Assembly (NCBI GenBank): GCA_003116975.1
Contig: BGKB01000003.1
Span: 372,001 to 436,000 of the forward strand
DNA from: Aurantiochytrium sp. KH105
Taxonomy: Eukaryota; Sar; Bigyra; Thraustochytrida; Thraustochytriidae
DNA length: 64,000 nucleotides
Direction of reading: 5' to 3'
The notes below the pieces were generated by a model. The model was not told the origin of the DNA. It saw only the letters and a list, made by a program, of their open reading frames with translations, and searched no databases. Of this stretch, positions 47,001 to 57,400 are shown one piece after another. The stretch's first letter is position 1. The number at the start of each line of letters is the position of its first letter. Position numbers and translations under genes: made by a program.

Positions 47001-48735
47001 ATTGGGCGAGGCGGCGAACGGGGCCGTCCGGGGTCGCCCAGTCGGCGTTAACCTTGCAGCAGCAGCTCAGCAAAAAGTTTTTGATGGTATCGAGGGACTC
47101 GACCACCACATCTTTTCCACGCTCGCGAAACTCATTTTCGATGCGCTGAATAACGCTCGGCACCGTGAGAAGCTGCACAGAGAGCCCGCCAAAGGTCTCT
47201 TGCGAAGTTCCAAGGCCGTTGCTGAAAGCAGAGGCCATGTGCCGATGAAAGGTCATGAATGCGGAGCCGAGCGTTTGTTTAAAGTCGACGTGCGTAAGAA
47301 GACCGAGCCAGAGGCTTTGCAAATGCTTTGCAAATTGTTTGGGAATGAGGGCGTCATACTTGAGAGCAGTCTCCACAATGGACAAACGCTGGTCAGAAAG
47401 GGCGTCGGGGACGTGTGAGGGGCCGCCGTCCTGAGGCCAGTAGTGCGTTTCGCCGCACTTTGCGCGCATGTAGGCCTCGGCGTGTACAGTATCGACGATA
47501 TCGTGTACTGGCGGAGAGATGAATCGCTCGACGACGCAGCGCGCGAGGCCCTGGGAAAGCTGCGCCATCTCGAGGACCCAGGCAAGACCAGCTACGGCAC
47601 GGCGCTCAAAAGTAAGTTGGACGCCGCGCGAAATGCACACAAGCAGACCTGCAGTGTCCAAGTGTTTTCGAACGCGATGCGCGACTTGCAGACCCTTGAC
47701 AAGCTCGTCGTGATTGGAAAATTTCACTTTGAAAACGGGAGCACGACCATGTTTGTCTATCATGCTGGTCTTCTCGGTGATTGCGGGCCTAGAGAGGGTG
47801 ACATCGGGCCGAAGGCGGGCCAGCGCTTGCTGCACTTCTTCAAAGGTGTGCACATCGTCGTTGTTGAGCACGACATTGAGGGAGTCGGGCTCGGAAACGA
47901 GATCCTCGGGTGCGGCGACGTCCGCTCTGTCAAACTCGCGTGTGTAGGATTTAAAGACTTCAGACAAACCCTGCTGCACATTTGCAAAGACGGCGTCGAG
48001 AATGGCTTCAAATTGGACACGTACGCCAGGTGGAAGATTGTCTCTTGCGTCTGTGGTCGCGTCGGTGTCTGCGGAAGCCGCCAGGTTGTGCGCGCCGTGA
48101 CGAGAGCAGAATCCGGACGGTGCCCATGCCTCTTCGTCGCCGCAATCGCAGCAACCGCCGGGATCGGTGCGGTGAAATGTGACCTCGTGGCCTGTGTGAT
48201 CGCTTTCGTCAAAGCACTCTTGGCAGATGACACAGGTGCTGTCGACTTGGCAGGTGAGGCAGTTGTAGGCCAGGTCGCCCTCCCGGAAGAGCTTACCGCA
48301 ACGCTCTTGTCTGTTTTCACGTTTGAGCTGGCGCACGCCCTCGGATCCGCGCAGGACCGGCGTCCCTGGTGGACCGCGAGGCGAGCGCGAGAAAAGCAGC
48401 TCGTTGAGGCAGGCTGCGACGCTTTTCTGGCCAGAGAGGCCGAGAGCCTCCCCTGCGACGGCAGTTACCTCAGCATTGGTGAAGCTTTCTTGGCGTGCCG
48501 TCTTTTGGCCCAAAAGTGCGATCTTGTGTCGGATTGCGAGCATCGCAGCGGCCTCGGATGGGTTTTGCCCGCCCGAGGACACTGACACGGAACTGCCACG
48601 CGTCGATGAGGCCCGCATGTTTGTCTGCGTTAGAGTATTTGCAGAAAAGAACGAAAGAATGACCAGGACCGAGTTGGGGTTTTCTCGTCCGCTTTCCCTT
48701 TTGCAGCACCACGGAACCTGATCTCGGCTGTTCAC
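41089..48735 (-). CDS. UBR1: UBR1/UBR2-type N-recognin E3 ubiquitin ligase (2548 aa)
   Basis: One intronless frame with the full UBR1-type layout. The UBR box, residues about 146-213, has its Cys/His zinc ligands (CQVDSTCVICQECFDESDH, then GCCDCGDEEAW). A ClpS-like domain at about 272-360 (LNVVLNNDDVHTFEEV) is the type-2 N-degron pocket. A Lys-rich segment lies near 1365-1385. The split RING has CVLCHEHL (about 1428) and CSHAMHVECLQTYI plus CPMCKSL (about 1745-1800). The C-terminal zinc/UAIN region starts about 2397 and runs near the end. It recognises destabilising N-termini and ubiquitinates those proteins. ATG 48735 or 48618 (MRASSTRG) could be the start. An acidic stretch (DDDDDDDEGD) lies near 1545. 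Confidence 0.93.
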   Translation of the reverse strand: MNSRDQVPWCCKRESGRENPNSVLVILSFFSANTLTQTNMRASSTRGSSVSVSSGGQNPSEAAAMLAIRHKIALLGQKTARQESFTNAEVTAVAGEALGLSGQKSVAACLNELLFSRSPRGPPGTPVLRGSEGVRQLKRENRQERCGKLFREGDLAYNCLTCQVDSTCVICQECFDESDHTGHEVTFHRTDPGGCCDCGDEEAWAPSGFCSRHGAHNLAASADTDATTDARDNLPPGVRVQFEAILDAVFANVQQGLSEVFKSYTREFDRADVAAPEDLVSEPDSLNVVLNNDDVHTFEEVQQALARLRPDVTLSRPAITEKTSMIDKHGRAPVFKVKFSNHDELVKGLQVAHRVRKHLDTAGLLVCISRGVQLTFERRAVAGLAWVLEMAQLSQGLARCVVERFISPPVHDIVDTVHAEAYMRAKCGETHYWPQDGGPSHVPDALSDQRLSIVETALKYDALIPKQFAKHLQSLWLGLLTHVDFKQTLGSAFMTFHRHMASAFSNGLGTSQETFGGLSVQLLTVPSVIQRIENEFRERGKDVVVESLDTIKNFLLSCCCKVNADWATPDGPVRRLAQFDFAESTGINHERYMHAILDARYVMRLVKHPLVDAEDMTQFKRLRAFLGAIAIAQRMNPQRRHQGAEHVIQETNDWIRAFKLSMALHNIIRLGSQQVGAGIASLAASQNKVSLLELVHDVGKLSYEHSFLWHHDEIVARPHVHDGPNKFVVQTAMHDPPQCTLVAADAATNAPSDASPSVGPISPAELRFPCVSCENLDPTLPAFTNFICKGDVFRGAHVSHHLPVHRFFASVVRALAVAVERYPAKFNDGAISLENALHQALHLRNGASPASKDINFDQFSEDVLRVVATNAQVGAQLWRRTGMTMDNILTNYKGVCATSMYQCDVSFLQIAVAVQGADRVVFLLLDKFGLRPYISSGSRSDAVSALPGSDLHNSYGQLLDELLRLLVHMSTEIPVARGAGRAAVRREVIHALAASETNCTFSRVMGSVRNARIAMSDGPPEATAANEEGTASSQSPATSSPEADVMEESYWVSAGEVENMLDLVANRHGSASSTSVSYSLKSECWDEVDPLYWNVSRQHEELVAERLCKANDDMGRESWPMVGTPPGPPVRVFAAARLIPWSRTVQQQIIGQVCVDVFRAAHVAVVRLSEAESKPYGLEASSHSLPAETVTHTAKVPPGLLYTVLHMITLAMHTADALGTSEATSRERMLLACNLSLVEIVVNLEALFTSEGQDEKVANLRWCGDQLALRHPKAVHVLREALSLASTPPQISFDHADSQMLAGNASPNAAMSVDTLISLEDVELTPHLQRSRTGVKGDVEMHESNDGGSGFDAQKGRSSKEEHEGGETADSKKKKKKKVKGAKKKHKRDRGAEAQKAAMARMEAAQARALERMGGEGAFTEDAVHEENYCVLCHEHLQKKQYAFLGYVRGSAWGNVLPLLPGETCPPEVLSTPRKPAGWMHDVEDQSDADLSGERETHGLAHAVAISRRRNEAARQTAAGATDGDMDWTLANDNMEGDHSDDDDDDDEGDAFGVDMEFEDDFGGFAEVMNEIADDDEELGEDIYENASADGDEDAGNGNEIGRITLGAGTGARAGVGQDQGAQIDGDALRRNFLHFGDIFDAATGRLQPDPGEVIAAIHRAARQGEGQGATPGRQDQGDAPGGNDDADVHGQVANVHIAQRIQHMVAHMIREQQQTRSSTRKEQVVVENPEHVVPASQRDVYVGFCSHAMHVECLQTYIASLRSRGGWSSVAPLPNVAEHEFLCPMCKSLSNVILPHIPEARAPVEKRRRVSSSSATPHEMVRFITGELDGLDARDLSFKAREDIETFADMLHMTYKTPTAEDLSLAATHRRSLRSPRKLVPAGKSDRLLGLWKALGFSLRAQASVRQPACGDDDSNASFRQLTERVQGTMKQWLSMLRAASVLMHEPTQAAGGSAGPSLDNHRDTANSSTYSQGGVGASFLTDSFRATLRGLTSSSSSSSSSSSVSTPSSPSGPSGGDVGSGASAQSSSVSSAFPRRTPGFGEGTGATASSAANRERSSSLSEALGRLRSPFNLSFLGSFGRRGQDGPVAASDSSEGPSRPTSSLSSGGKGPRGRDDPESTASNGVAEALFEMLSRGRTRRCKELCAGLAPGKRMRVTLVLDDDLESLVAPTLIKAARRATRADGAGSFELAVGDRVMDIDTERNTMVVEREIIPDGVLLNMADPVTLTVALLSALPAPLYIRAVRAVAMATLVQGVMEAPSVGVCEKCHDSRKFAVAEGWVPALRRVAPEATADHVYYALYVKLARFLRASVLLLAVASEAKDASEFIELDEYATDETEALWMRFLGLPSIGEMTNSGELMEIIERWKSTIGAQPSVPESQLLVHPCCLDQTRLRLISLPTNYEQLLKIVRRSAKCPTTGRVTSRPALCLRCGMVVCATEKCCSRNGIGPGTLHAQSCGGGSGAFLLVQRCIVMLVHGVHQARMSAPYVDSHGEVDDFLSRGRPLRFHEPAFKALQFICSNNEICHKVVSQLTMQEPRPRQHQQRF

Positions 48736-48885
48736 GTTTTTGTTTACGTACGCTTTGGCGCCGGCGAGTGATTGCGCTGGTGGCCGGAGTTGGGGTGGAT
48801 TGGCCGATTGAGGTCAGGTCGGTGCCGCGGCACCCTCTTTTTTTCTTTCTTTTTTTTTCCGTAGCAGCTTTGGATTTGCGACTCG

Positions 48886-48920
48886 ACTCGACTCGACTCG
48901 ACTCGCGACTCGACTCGACT
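48886..48920 (+). repeat. GACTC pentanucleotide microsatellite
   Basis: About six GACTC units with one break, in the UBR1 upstream region. Confidence 0.85.
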
Positions 48921-51038
48921 CTGATGTCTGACAAAGTCTGTGACGAAGACGAAGAAGGTGTGCCTACGCAGCAGGAGGAAAGAGAGAGAAGAGGTGCTTG
49001 TGGCTTGCTGTCGCTGGAGCGCTCCTGAAACGAGAAAGGCGAAAGCTCGAGCCCAACCAGTCTTCACCTTTCGCGCCGTGCTTTGTATCTACCTCTGCGC
49101 CTAGGCACGCGCTGGTTCGCCAGCCGCGACCCGTTGTCACGTACGTGCGGTTTGGCCAAGCAACGTCACGGTCGGGGTAGTTTGGATGTTCGTTCGGCTG
49201 GGCGAATGGCGCGATGGATGGTGAAGGCCAGAGTTTGCCTTCGATCGGCGGATGGATGGACGAATGTCCGAAGAAAGAACCGCCCGCGCGGCGCTGGCTC
49301 GCTCGCTCGCTCGCTCGTACGTTCGCCCGCCCGCAAGCAGGAAAGCAAGCAAGCAAGCAGCCGAAGGCGTCTGCCTCGCTCCGCGTCGCGCGCGAAACCC
49401 GCCGCGCCAGCAGGCCCGCCCGCCCGCGCCTCGTCCCGAGGGATTTTAATCTACTACTAACTACTTTATCTCTCCTTTGCTCGCCTGCTCTGATCAGTCG
49501 ATTTGACAGGAGCGTTCTTCGCGCTCGCAAGTCGCCTATCCGCGGGCCCTCACAGCGCTATCGGGCGGAAGGGCCACTTGCGCGCGCGCTTGGGCCACTT
49601 GCGCGTCGCCCTTTGCTCCACTTGCGCTCCCGCCTGCGCGCTGCGCCACGGCCGGGCACCGACGACACGATGGTCAAAGAGAGAGGCGCATCCGTGGGCA
49701 GAAAGGGGACTGACCATTGGTCGGGTCAGAGGGAGACCGGGAGGGGAGATCGGTGCTGTTGCTTGTGGGTTGTTGGCCGCGCCTTTTATGAGTCGAGTAC
49801 TAACAAGGAATTAGGCCTACTTCGAAAGTGATAGTCTCGTGAATGAATGAGAAAAGCAAGGGTTATTGTCATGGACGAAAAAGGAAGGGATTGTCGCCCG
49901 CGTTTTGGTGGACCCTGAAATCCTCTCGGTTTCGTGTCATACGTTCTTTGAGACAGGTTGTCTGGCTTGCTGATCAAAAGTCACAGCTACCGTCCTCGTG
50001 TTTCGACGGCCAGCAGCGAAAAAACAACAAAAGGCAAAGAAAGTCTAATTTCTCTTTTTTTGGAGAGGGTGTGGGTGTATGAATGGACTGTAGGCCTAGC
50101 TAGGCCTAGGACAAAAACATGGATCGTTTGGTTGTGAAAACAAGAGAGTGCGTATAGCCTTCCTTCAAGCATCTGCAAATGTGCGATTGTAATCTAATCA
50201 GGGTCAGTCGGGTATATTACACATGTTTTCTGCAGCCGAAGTTGCCGCGAGCAAGAGGCTTACGACATGCTGTGTCCTAATTGATCTCAAGCGACACCAA
50301 TTGACTGAGTTCGTTCACTGATCAAACTACGAGCTCTCCATGCTCGTTCGCACGCCCTACACGACTCCTACAACCAAGAGTTGATTTTTGATCGAAAAAT
50401 GATTTTTCTAACATTGATGTTGAAAATCGGAGGTTTTACCTTGAGTTGGTATGCATGTATGTCTGCGCAACGGAAAAGAGATACTAAAGAGTGGTAGATG
50501 TGTTTACTTTGGAACAGGGCGCAGGACGACAAAAGCGTCCGGAAAAGACTTTTCTCTTTTCATGTGTACAGACGCTTGCGCTGCGAGGGACCCAGACGGG
50601 ACGTCTTGGTGGACAGAAATTCGAGGGAGCGAGACGCAGCGAATGTGCTGTCTCGACTTACTATATTTTGGAAAAGAGTGGAAAAATTGTCCTCCCCGCG
50701 TGTGACGGACGCGGCCAGCGCCGTGGACTCGCGGGGATAAAGGGTGTTTCATGAAAGGGCCGCGCCAAAACCCGCGCGGTCAGGCGGTCGGGCTTGGGGC
50801 GACCTGAAATTCAGATCGTGACGAGCGCTCTTTGTTTGCAGCGTTTCGTGTTGTCTTGGTGTGATGTGCAGATGGGCGCCATCAGCCCGCTCGCAGCGCT
50901 GCGAGAGGCTCGATAGGCCCTACAATATATATAAGAACGGTGTGGTTTGTGGGATGGGGATGTGGCTTTCGTGTGGACGTCATGTGTCGTAAGATATGAC
51001 GAGGACTGACCGACGATTGGTCAGAACGGTAGATCGAG

Positions 51039-51039
<1 letters not shown>

Positions 51040-51075
<36 letters not shown>
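51040..51075 (+). repeat. CAG microsatellite, non-coding
   Basis: About 11 perfect CAG units, 130 bp downstream of the 115-aa ORF stop (which reads on the minus strand). Confidence 0.9.
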
Positions 51076-51076
<1 letters not shown>

Positions 51077-51203
51077 GTTAGACACGTGGTCGACGCGCTG
51101 GCTGGGCTGGCTTGGCTTGCTTGCTTACTTGCTCACTCACTTTTTAAGCCCAATGGTACATTTGTAGTGACGTTTCATGTCATGCATTGCTCGCGATGCG
51201 CGC

Positions 51204-51551
51204 CTAAAAGGAGAACTTGGCCTTTGCGCACGAGGTGCGAAAGTCCCGGATCATCCTGTCGACGTACTTTTTTGATGCATGCGTGAGGATGACGCCGTTC
51301 ACGTTGATCTCTGCGTTCGCGTGCTGGAGCGCGTCGCTGACGCGCTGGAGCTTGATAATGAGGTCTGCGCGCAGGTCCGTCTGTGGCACGCTGTTGAGCA
51401 GCTGCTCCGAGGTGGTCACCTGGCCCGTGAACACCGCGAGAATCAGGTTCACCGCATGCAGCGACGCCGAGGCGTCGTACGTCTTGACGCTCTCCGCAAA
51501 CACCACCGACTTGGGTCGGGGCGACTCCGCGCGGTGGACCTCGGCCATCAT
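51204..51551 (-). CDS. orphan small helical protein, 115 aa
   Basis: Tandem ATGs at 51551 and 51548. The frame has balanced composition and amphipathic helices (SLHAVNLILAVFTGQVT, LRADLIIKLQRVSDALQHAN, KKYVDRMIRDFRTSC), unlike the low-complexity frames around it. It could be a subunit of a small coiled-coil complex. No family is recognised. No signal peptide or membrane segment. Confidence 0.6.
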   Translation of the reverse strand: MMAEVHRAESPRPKSVVFAESVKTYDASASLHAVNLILAVFTGQVTTSEQLLNSVPQTDLRADLIIKLQRVSDALQHANAEINVNGVILTHASKKYVDRMIRDFRTSCAKAKFSF

Positions 51552-54464
51552 CGTCCTCCTCCTTCTCTACTTGCGCTGCTCCTGCTCCCGCTCCCGCTGC
51601 TGCTGCTGCTGCTGCTGCTCGGGCTGCGCAAGGGCGTGACGGCTGGCGGTTCTCTCGTTGAGGTTTTGCCAGCCGCCCAGCCGCTCCGCCTTCCTCCCTC
51701 CCCCTTCCTCCCCTTTCCTCTCCTTCCCCTTTCCCTTCCCCTTCCCTTCCCCTCCCCTTCCTCCCCTCCTCCCGCGGCGCTCCGCCTCGCCGCCCGCCCG
51801 CAGCCGGCCCTCCCCGCATCGCCCGCAGCCCGCTGTGGCGGCGCGCTGCGGGGAGGGCGCCGGCGCGGCTCCCGCGGGCCCGAGGCGGAGCCGGGAAGGC
51901 CAGAGAAACAAGGGGCCAAACAAAGGAGAGAATGAAGCGACAGGAGCAGACCTCACAGAGCCCGGGCTCCCTCCCTCCCTCCCTTCCTCCCTCCCTCGGG
52001 TCGCGAGGCGCCTCCGCTCGCGCCCTTCGACGCCTCGCGCCCGAGGCTGCTTGATGCTCGCTGCTGCCGCTGGCTGCTGCTGCGGCTGCTGCGGCGAGCA
52101 GCGCGGCGGGGTCTCCAGGCACCGGCGCCAGGTCCCGGAAGCGGCAGATGGAGACGATGAGCCCTGGCCCCAGGCACGCGACAGCGCGCCGTGCGCGGCT
52201 TCCTGCGTGCCGAGCGTGCCGGCGCGCGGTGCCTGGTCTCGGGCTGGCCAGGGCCGCGACGCCAGCCAGGCCGCGGGGCGGCAGGAGCTGCGAGGAGGTG
52301 CGAGGGAGGCCGGGAGCGGGCCCGTGCGCGCGGTGTCGAGGCGGAGACGATTCGAAACCTCGAGTTTCAAACCTCCTTCTTTCCCGCGTGTGGCCCAGCC
52401 ATACTACTGGAGTGTGGTGGCCGCCGCCACCGACGAGCAAGTCGGCTCTTCGCGTATCGCGCTACTATCACGCGCGCTCCTTCAGTGTGGAGCGCCGCCT
52501 ATACTTGTGTTGCGCGCGCCGCGTCCCCCGCCGCCGCTGTCGGCCTCTACTCTAGTACGTACGACGTGGTCACACGGTAAAACTATAAAGTGAGCAAAGC
52601 AGACCGTGCCTTGGTTCTTCTTCGTGCCTTCCGGGCTTAGCCTGCGGGTCGGTTCCGGCGCGGTTCCTCACAGCCGGCGGCCTTTGCTGCACTTGCTACG
52701 GCCGGCTGCAAGTGCGGCAAACCGGCATTCTCGATAGTGCGCGCGGGGCCCGTGCCGCCGGGGAAGCGCACCACTGCTGGGGGGGGGTGAGGGAAGCCGC
52801 CGGGGAAGCTGAGACTCCCCCACTGTGAACGCCGCGCGCCGCAAGTGGGCTATGCGCCGCAAAGCGCACTTGCCGGCGTCGCCGCAAGTGCCGCCAAGGG
52901 TTTCACCGACAGGGGGCTTACCACGTCTTTCCTGCCGCCTTCCGTGCGTGACGCTTTTCAATTGTTGCAGGAGAACATGCGCGAACGGACTTACGGACGC
53001 AAAGACTTGCTTTATACACCCATTAGAACCAATTTAGAACAGCCGAAGAACTAAAGGTTTTCCCGGCGCGCCGTAGCCGCACGCGAGTCCCACGGGCACC
53101 AGCGAGCGACACCAAGCGAGCCGGCGCCCCGCCGGCGCCCCGGCGAGGCCTTGAGTCGCGGCCGGGTCAGGCCGGAGACGCACAGACACAGCCCGCCCGC
53201 CCGCCCGCGATCTCTGGCTCGGCTGCGGCTGCGCTCTCGGCCTCCGCCAGGCCCGGGCGCGACGCCCTGGGATGACCGCTCCAGCGCGGCAGCAGCGAGG
53301 CGAAGGTGAGGTAGCCGCTGCGGGGCCCCCACACGTGCGGCTTCCGCTGTGTTACACAAAGGAGGGAAAATACTGTGAAGGCGCGTCGAACCGGCCGCAC
53401 GTGCAGTGGAAGAGCGGCAGAGATCGACCGCCATAGCGGCGTCCACATGCCCCATCCGCACTGCTGCTTATACCGGGGCGGTCGATGCGAGAATTGCAGC
53501 AGAGGCAGCTACCAGGTAGAGGCCGAGGCCCGCACGACCGTCGTCAACATGGTCACCGTCTCCTCGTGCTGCAGTCCGGCTAGCCACGCCACGAAAAAAT
53601 AACCCATCCAGCTCAGCAGCCATGGCAGCAGCCAGCTGGATGAATGGCTGGCTGGCTGGCTGGCTGGCTGGCTGTCCCGAGACAGGCGGGCTCAAACCTG
53701 CGCTCACCGCACCTCGCTCATCTCATCATCAGCAGCAGCAGCAGCAGCGAGAGAGGTTTCCTGGCCGACGACCGATGTTTGCATTGCGTTGCAACGCCAC
53801 GCAAGCCAAGCCAACCCAAGCCAAGCCAAAGGAGGAAGGAAAAGGCGTGCATCATTCATGGCGCACTCGCGTTACGTTGCAATGCTTGCTTTACACAGCG
53901 GAAAAGCTTCCCCGGCTTTTGCAAAAGCCTTCCCGGCTCGCTAGCTCGCTGACAGCACGGCTGGCCGTGGTGGCTGGCTGAGGCTTTTGCGAGGCGAGTG
54001 GTTGGTGGGATCGAAAAGGGGGGAACGAACTAATAACAAAGCGGGGTCGGCGTCGGCCACACCAGCGCATGTCGCTCGCCATCATAATGCACGCACGACG
54101 GCAACGCTCACCTTTCGTGAAGAATTTACTACAATGCGAACGACAGCGACGACACCGACAGACAAAGCTCTCGCCTCGACTGACCGACCGACAGCGACAG
54201 CGACCTGAAAAAAGGGAAGCTTGCAGCGAATGCATGCGCCGCTGCCGCACCACGCGCACCCGCGAGAAACCTTTGGGGGACTCGCCGCCGCCTCTGCCTC
54301 TGCCTCTGCCACTGAGCTGAGTCGCACTGCTCCAGCACTGCATAAGAAGTACGTATACTACACTGATCACTCCAGCACGCCTGTTATGAACATCCGCACC
54401 GCGCATCCACACAGACACACAGACACAGTAGACACACGCACCAGCACGAGATTTCGTGCGGAAT
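51552..54464. other. 2.9-kb GC-rich non-coding region
   Basis: The open frames are Ser/Arg/Pro/Ala-rich readings of CCTTCC, GCTGCT and CGG repeats. It includes pyrimidine tracts (51700-51770, 51965-51995), the motif cluster around CGCAAGTGGGCTATG (about 52690-52900), a TGGC array (53645-53672) and CTCTGCCTCTGCC repeats (54290-54312). No gene supported. Confidence 0.5.
53645..53672 (+). repeat. TGGC tetranucleotide microsatellite
   Basis: About seven units, non-coding. Confidence 0.8.
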
Positions 54465-57400
54465 TCAGAGCTTGAAGGCGAGCAGCTTCGGAGAATCCTC
54501 GACCGAGTCGTCCTCCGGCTCCAAACGGCGGAGCTGCGCCTTATCCACGTTGGAGGGCGCCCGCAAGAGCACCTCGAGCGTGCGGAAATAGGGGATTACA
54601 ACATATGGCGCGCCATCCCGCATCGAGGTGTCGAGAAAGCGATAGTAGAATTCCTCGGCGAAGCGCACGTAACCTAACACGAGGACGAATACATTCCACG
54701 GCAGCACCAGCAGCGCCAGCGTCGTCAGCACCAGCAACACCACGACCGTTTGTGACAGCAACGGGACCGAAAAGTTGGCCACGTTGCACGCCCGCTCCAA
54801 GAGCGACGCGCAAATCTCAAGAACTTCTTGAAATCTCTTCACGATGCGAAAAAGCACGCGCGCCTGCCCCACGAGTGATTGCTTGAGCAGGATCTCACCT
54901 TCCTCAATCACTGTCTCGTCAACGACGTCGTGAACGCGGTGCACATGCCGCTTCAGCGCCGAGAGCAAAGGGACAGGTCCTCGCCATAGACGGTCTTTCT
55001 CGTCTTCTGTGTCCCCGGCAGCGTCCAGATCATCAGAGTCGCTGTCTGCTGACGAGAACAACCGAGAAAATTCGCCTTCCTTACCCGTGCTGCAAGAACC
55101 CTCGTCACCTCGTCTCCGCGCGGCCGCAGTTGCTTCTTCTTTTCTCTTGGACAAGATGGCTGCGGCCCCAACCTTGTCTGTCTTTTCTGTACTCACCTTT
55201 CTCTTCACTTGCTCTTGGTTCCCACTTTCAATCATCTCGCACTCGCGATCGTCTGCCTCAGCAGCGGTAGCGGCCTCGTACGCGGCGTCAAAATCGCGTT
55301 GAACCTCCTCTTCGAGTCCAAAGTTGTCAATTGTCTTGCGCAAAAGATCATGCGTCGCGGCCGAAGAACCCTGCGCAGATTTCACGTTTCCGTGTTCGTC
55401 CACGAGCGTCTGCGAGGCGTCGAGATCAAGAATATTGTACATGGCGATCCAGGCAAGGATCGAAAGCGGCACCATCCACGCCCTAAAAAGAAGGCAAAAC
55501 ATGGTCCACGCCGCGATCGCAAGCACCGTCTTCCACCACTTGTACCGCCAAGCGATGAGTCGGCTCGTGATGATGAGCACGCGTAACATGAACAGTGCAA
55601 ACGGAAGCATCCGCACGACCGCATTGTGCAAGTTGCGTGGCGAGAAATGCGGGCGTCTGCGCATTGGGTCATGAGACCGCGCCGTAATGAGGCGCGTGGC
55701 GCCGCTTAGACGATCAAACGAGAGTTCTCCGGCAATGCGAATCTCCCCGCGTCCGCGTCGCAAAAGGTCGCGCGATTTCAACGGGTACCAGAGCATCTTG
55801 CCGTGTCCCGGCGCATCGGCCGCGAACGACAGCAACGGAATGCGAATCACCCCGAGAAAGTCAGCGTGGCCCAAGCGATCAAAGTCCATTACGCGCAATT
55901 CGACGTGAGAAAAGACGTCAATGACTGGAATGTCAAAGAGGCGATCCCACGTCGGATTCAATGTGCGGTACTCCACATGCGTGCGAATACGCGTGTTCAA
56001 CAGGCTGATCTCTACAAAGGGATCTGAGCGGCCAGTTATGTCTGCGATCATCAAATTTTTGGCCTGGACAAGATGCAAACGGAGCGTGCCAACGCCTAGC
56101 GTACGGCGCTGATGCGGTGAAAGTAGAGTATCCTCCTCGCGGAACACCGTTATCAAAACATTGAGGTGCCCTGCCGCGTGCCCCTCTAGCCATAAGGGAA
56201 TCCACAAGTTGTGCACATAGTTTGGCGTGAGAAGCGCTGTGTCGACCGCGGCTCGGCCCATTTCGTCGTCTGAAGAAAATACGTCTCGATCCCATACGTT
56301 GAACTCGAGCGTCGAATCCGCCACCGACTCACCCGTCTTGACACCAAATTCAAATCGCTGCTTCCATTTGGGAAAAAGAGATCGCGAGGCAACGCGACTT
56401 GTCCGAGTCTCTTCATTCAACTTTAGTTGCACATAAGGGTCGCTGAGCCCGTTGGAGTCCTTGGCCAAGAGGTCACGCCCGCATATTAGCTCCACCACCA
56501 CTGTGCGCCGCTCACCGAGACGTACCCATTCGTTCTTTCGGTCGCGTGGCGTCAGCTCCTCCAGTGCGCGCGAGCTCCGTGCAATGCGAAACACAAGTGT
56601 ACCAGCTTTCAAGAGGGACTCGCTCTCACCCTCACCCTTGCCCTCACCCTCGCTTTCAGGTCGGTCTTCCTTGGTCTTGACAAGCTTGTTGAGCGGCCAC
56701 TTCCCGAAAGCGCGGACTTTTTCATGGCAAAGTCGAGATCGCCTCGCGTGCAGCACAACCTCCACAGTCTCGAATTCACCCATCTCACGTCTGTAGAGTT
56801 GCTTGTCCAGAGAAATCTCGGCGCGACCCAAAAAGTCATCGAAAAAGGTATCCCTGTCCCATACCTCAACGACCAAAGGCAAGGACGTGTGTTCTGGGAC
56901 CGGGACAAAAAGTTCTTCGCCATTCCAATCTGGATTGAGCGTCTTCTTGCGCGTCGAGGACTTTTGTTTGGTGATACGTCCGTGTCGAAAAACGACGTAC
57001 GGATCGGAAAATCCATTTCTATCCGAGGCTGGCAGGTCCTTGGCATAGTCAAGGCGAACCTCAAAGCCACTCACCGCTACGTCTGGATGCTCTTGCTCTG
57101 CGGGAACTTCATTCTCAGCGTCCTCGGCAGAAGAGCGTTTTCTTGCTGCGTTTAGATGATTTGTCCCCTCTTCATCGAGCCTTGACTCAGCGTCGGTCGA
57201 TAATACGGTGCTCTCCTCCTCTTGCTGGTTGCTGTTTCCAGAGGTACTGCGATCCTTTTCGCGATGTCGTAAGAGCACACGATCCTTCACCTTTCCCAGC
57301 GTAGCACGTAGGCCGTGGTGATGCTTAGCACGTCCCGGTCTGCTCGCATCGGATCGCCGCGATCGCGGCACGGGCGGGGACTGCGAAGATGACAACAACG

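Larger units (their letters stand above)
48736..51203. other. 2.5-kb intergenic region, no supported gene
   Basis: It holds a GACTC array (48886-48920), inverted CACTTGCGC motifs (about 49575-49630), TAGGCCTA at 49812-49819, 50091-50098 and 50101-50108, and a CAG array at 51040-51075. Some short frames exist (for example 50451-50705) but none has domain-like content or sensible composition. The left part serves as the UBR1 promoter. Confidence 0.5.

Noticed and set aside
47443-48585. 380-codon plus-strand frame over the 5' part of UBR1
   Set aside because: Antisense to the UBR box and ClpS-like domain; no domain of its own.
51658-52593. Long frames on both strands in the GC-rich gap
   Set aside because: Pro/Ser/Arg/Ala repeats driven by CCTTCC and GCTGCT tracts; no domain or consistent codon use.
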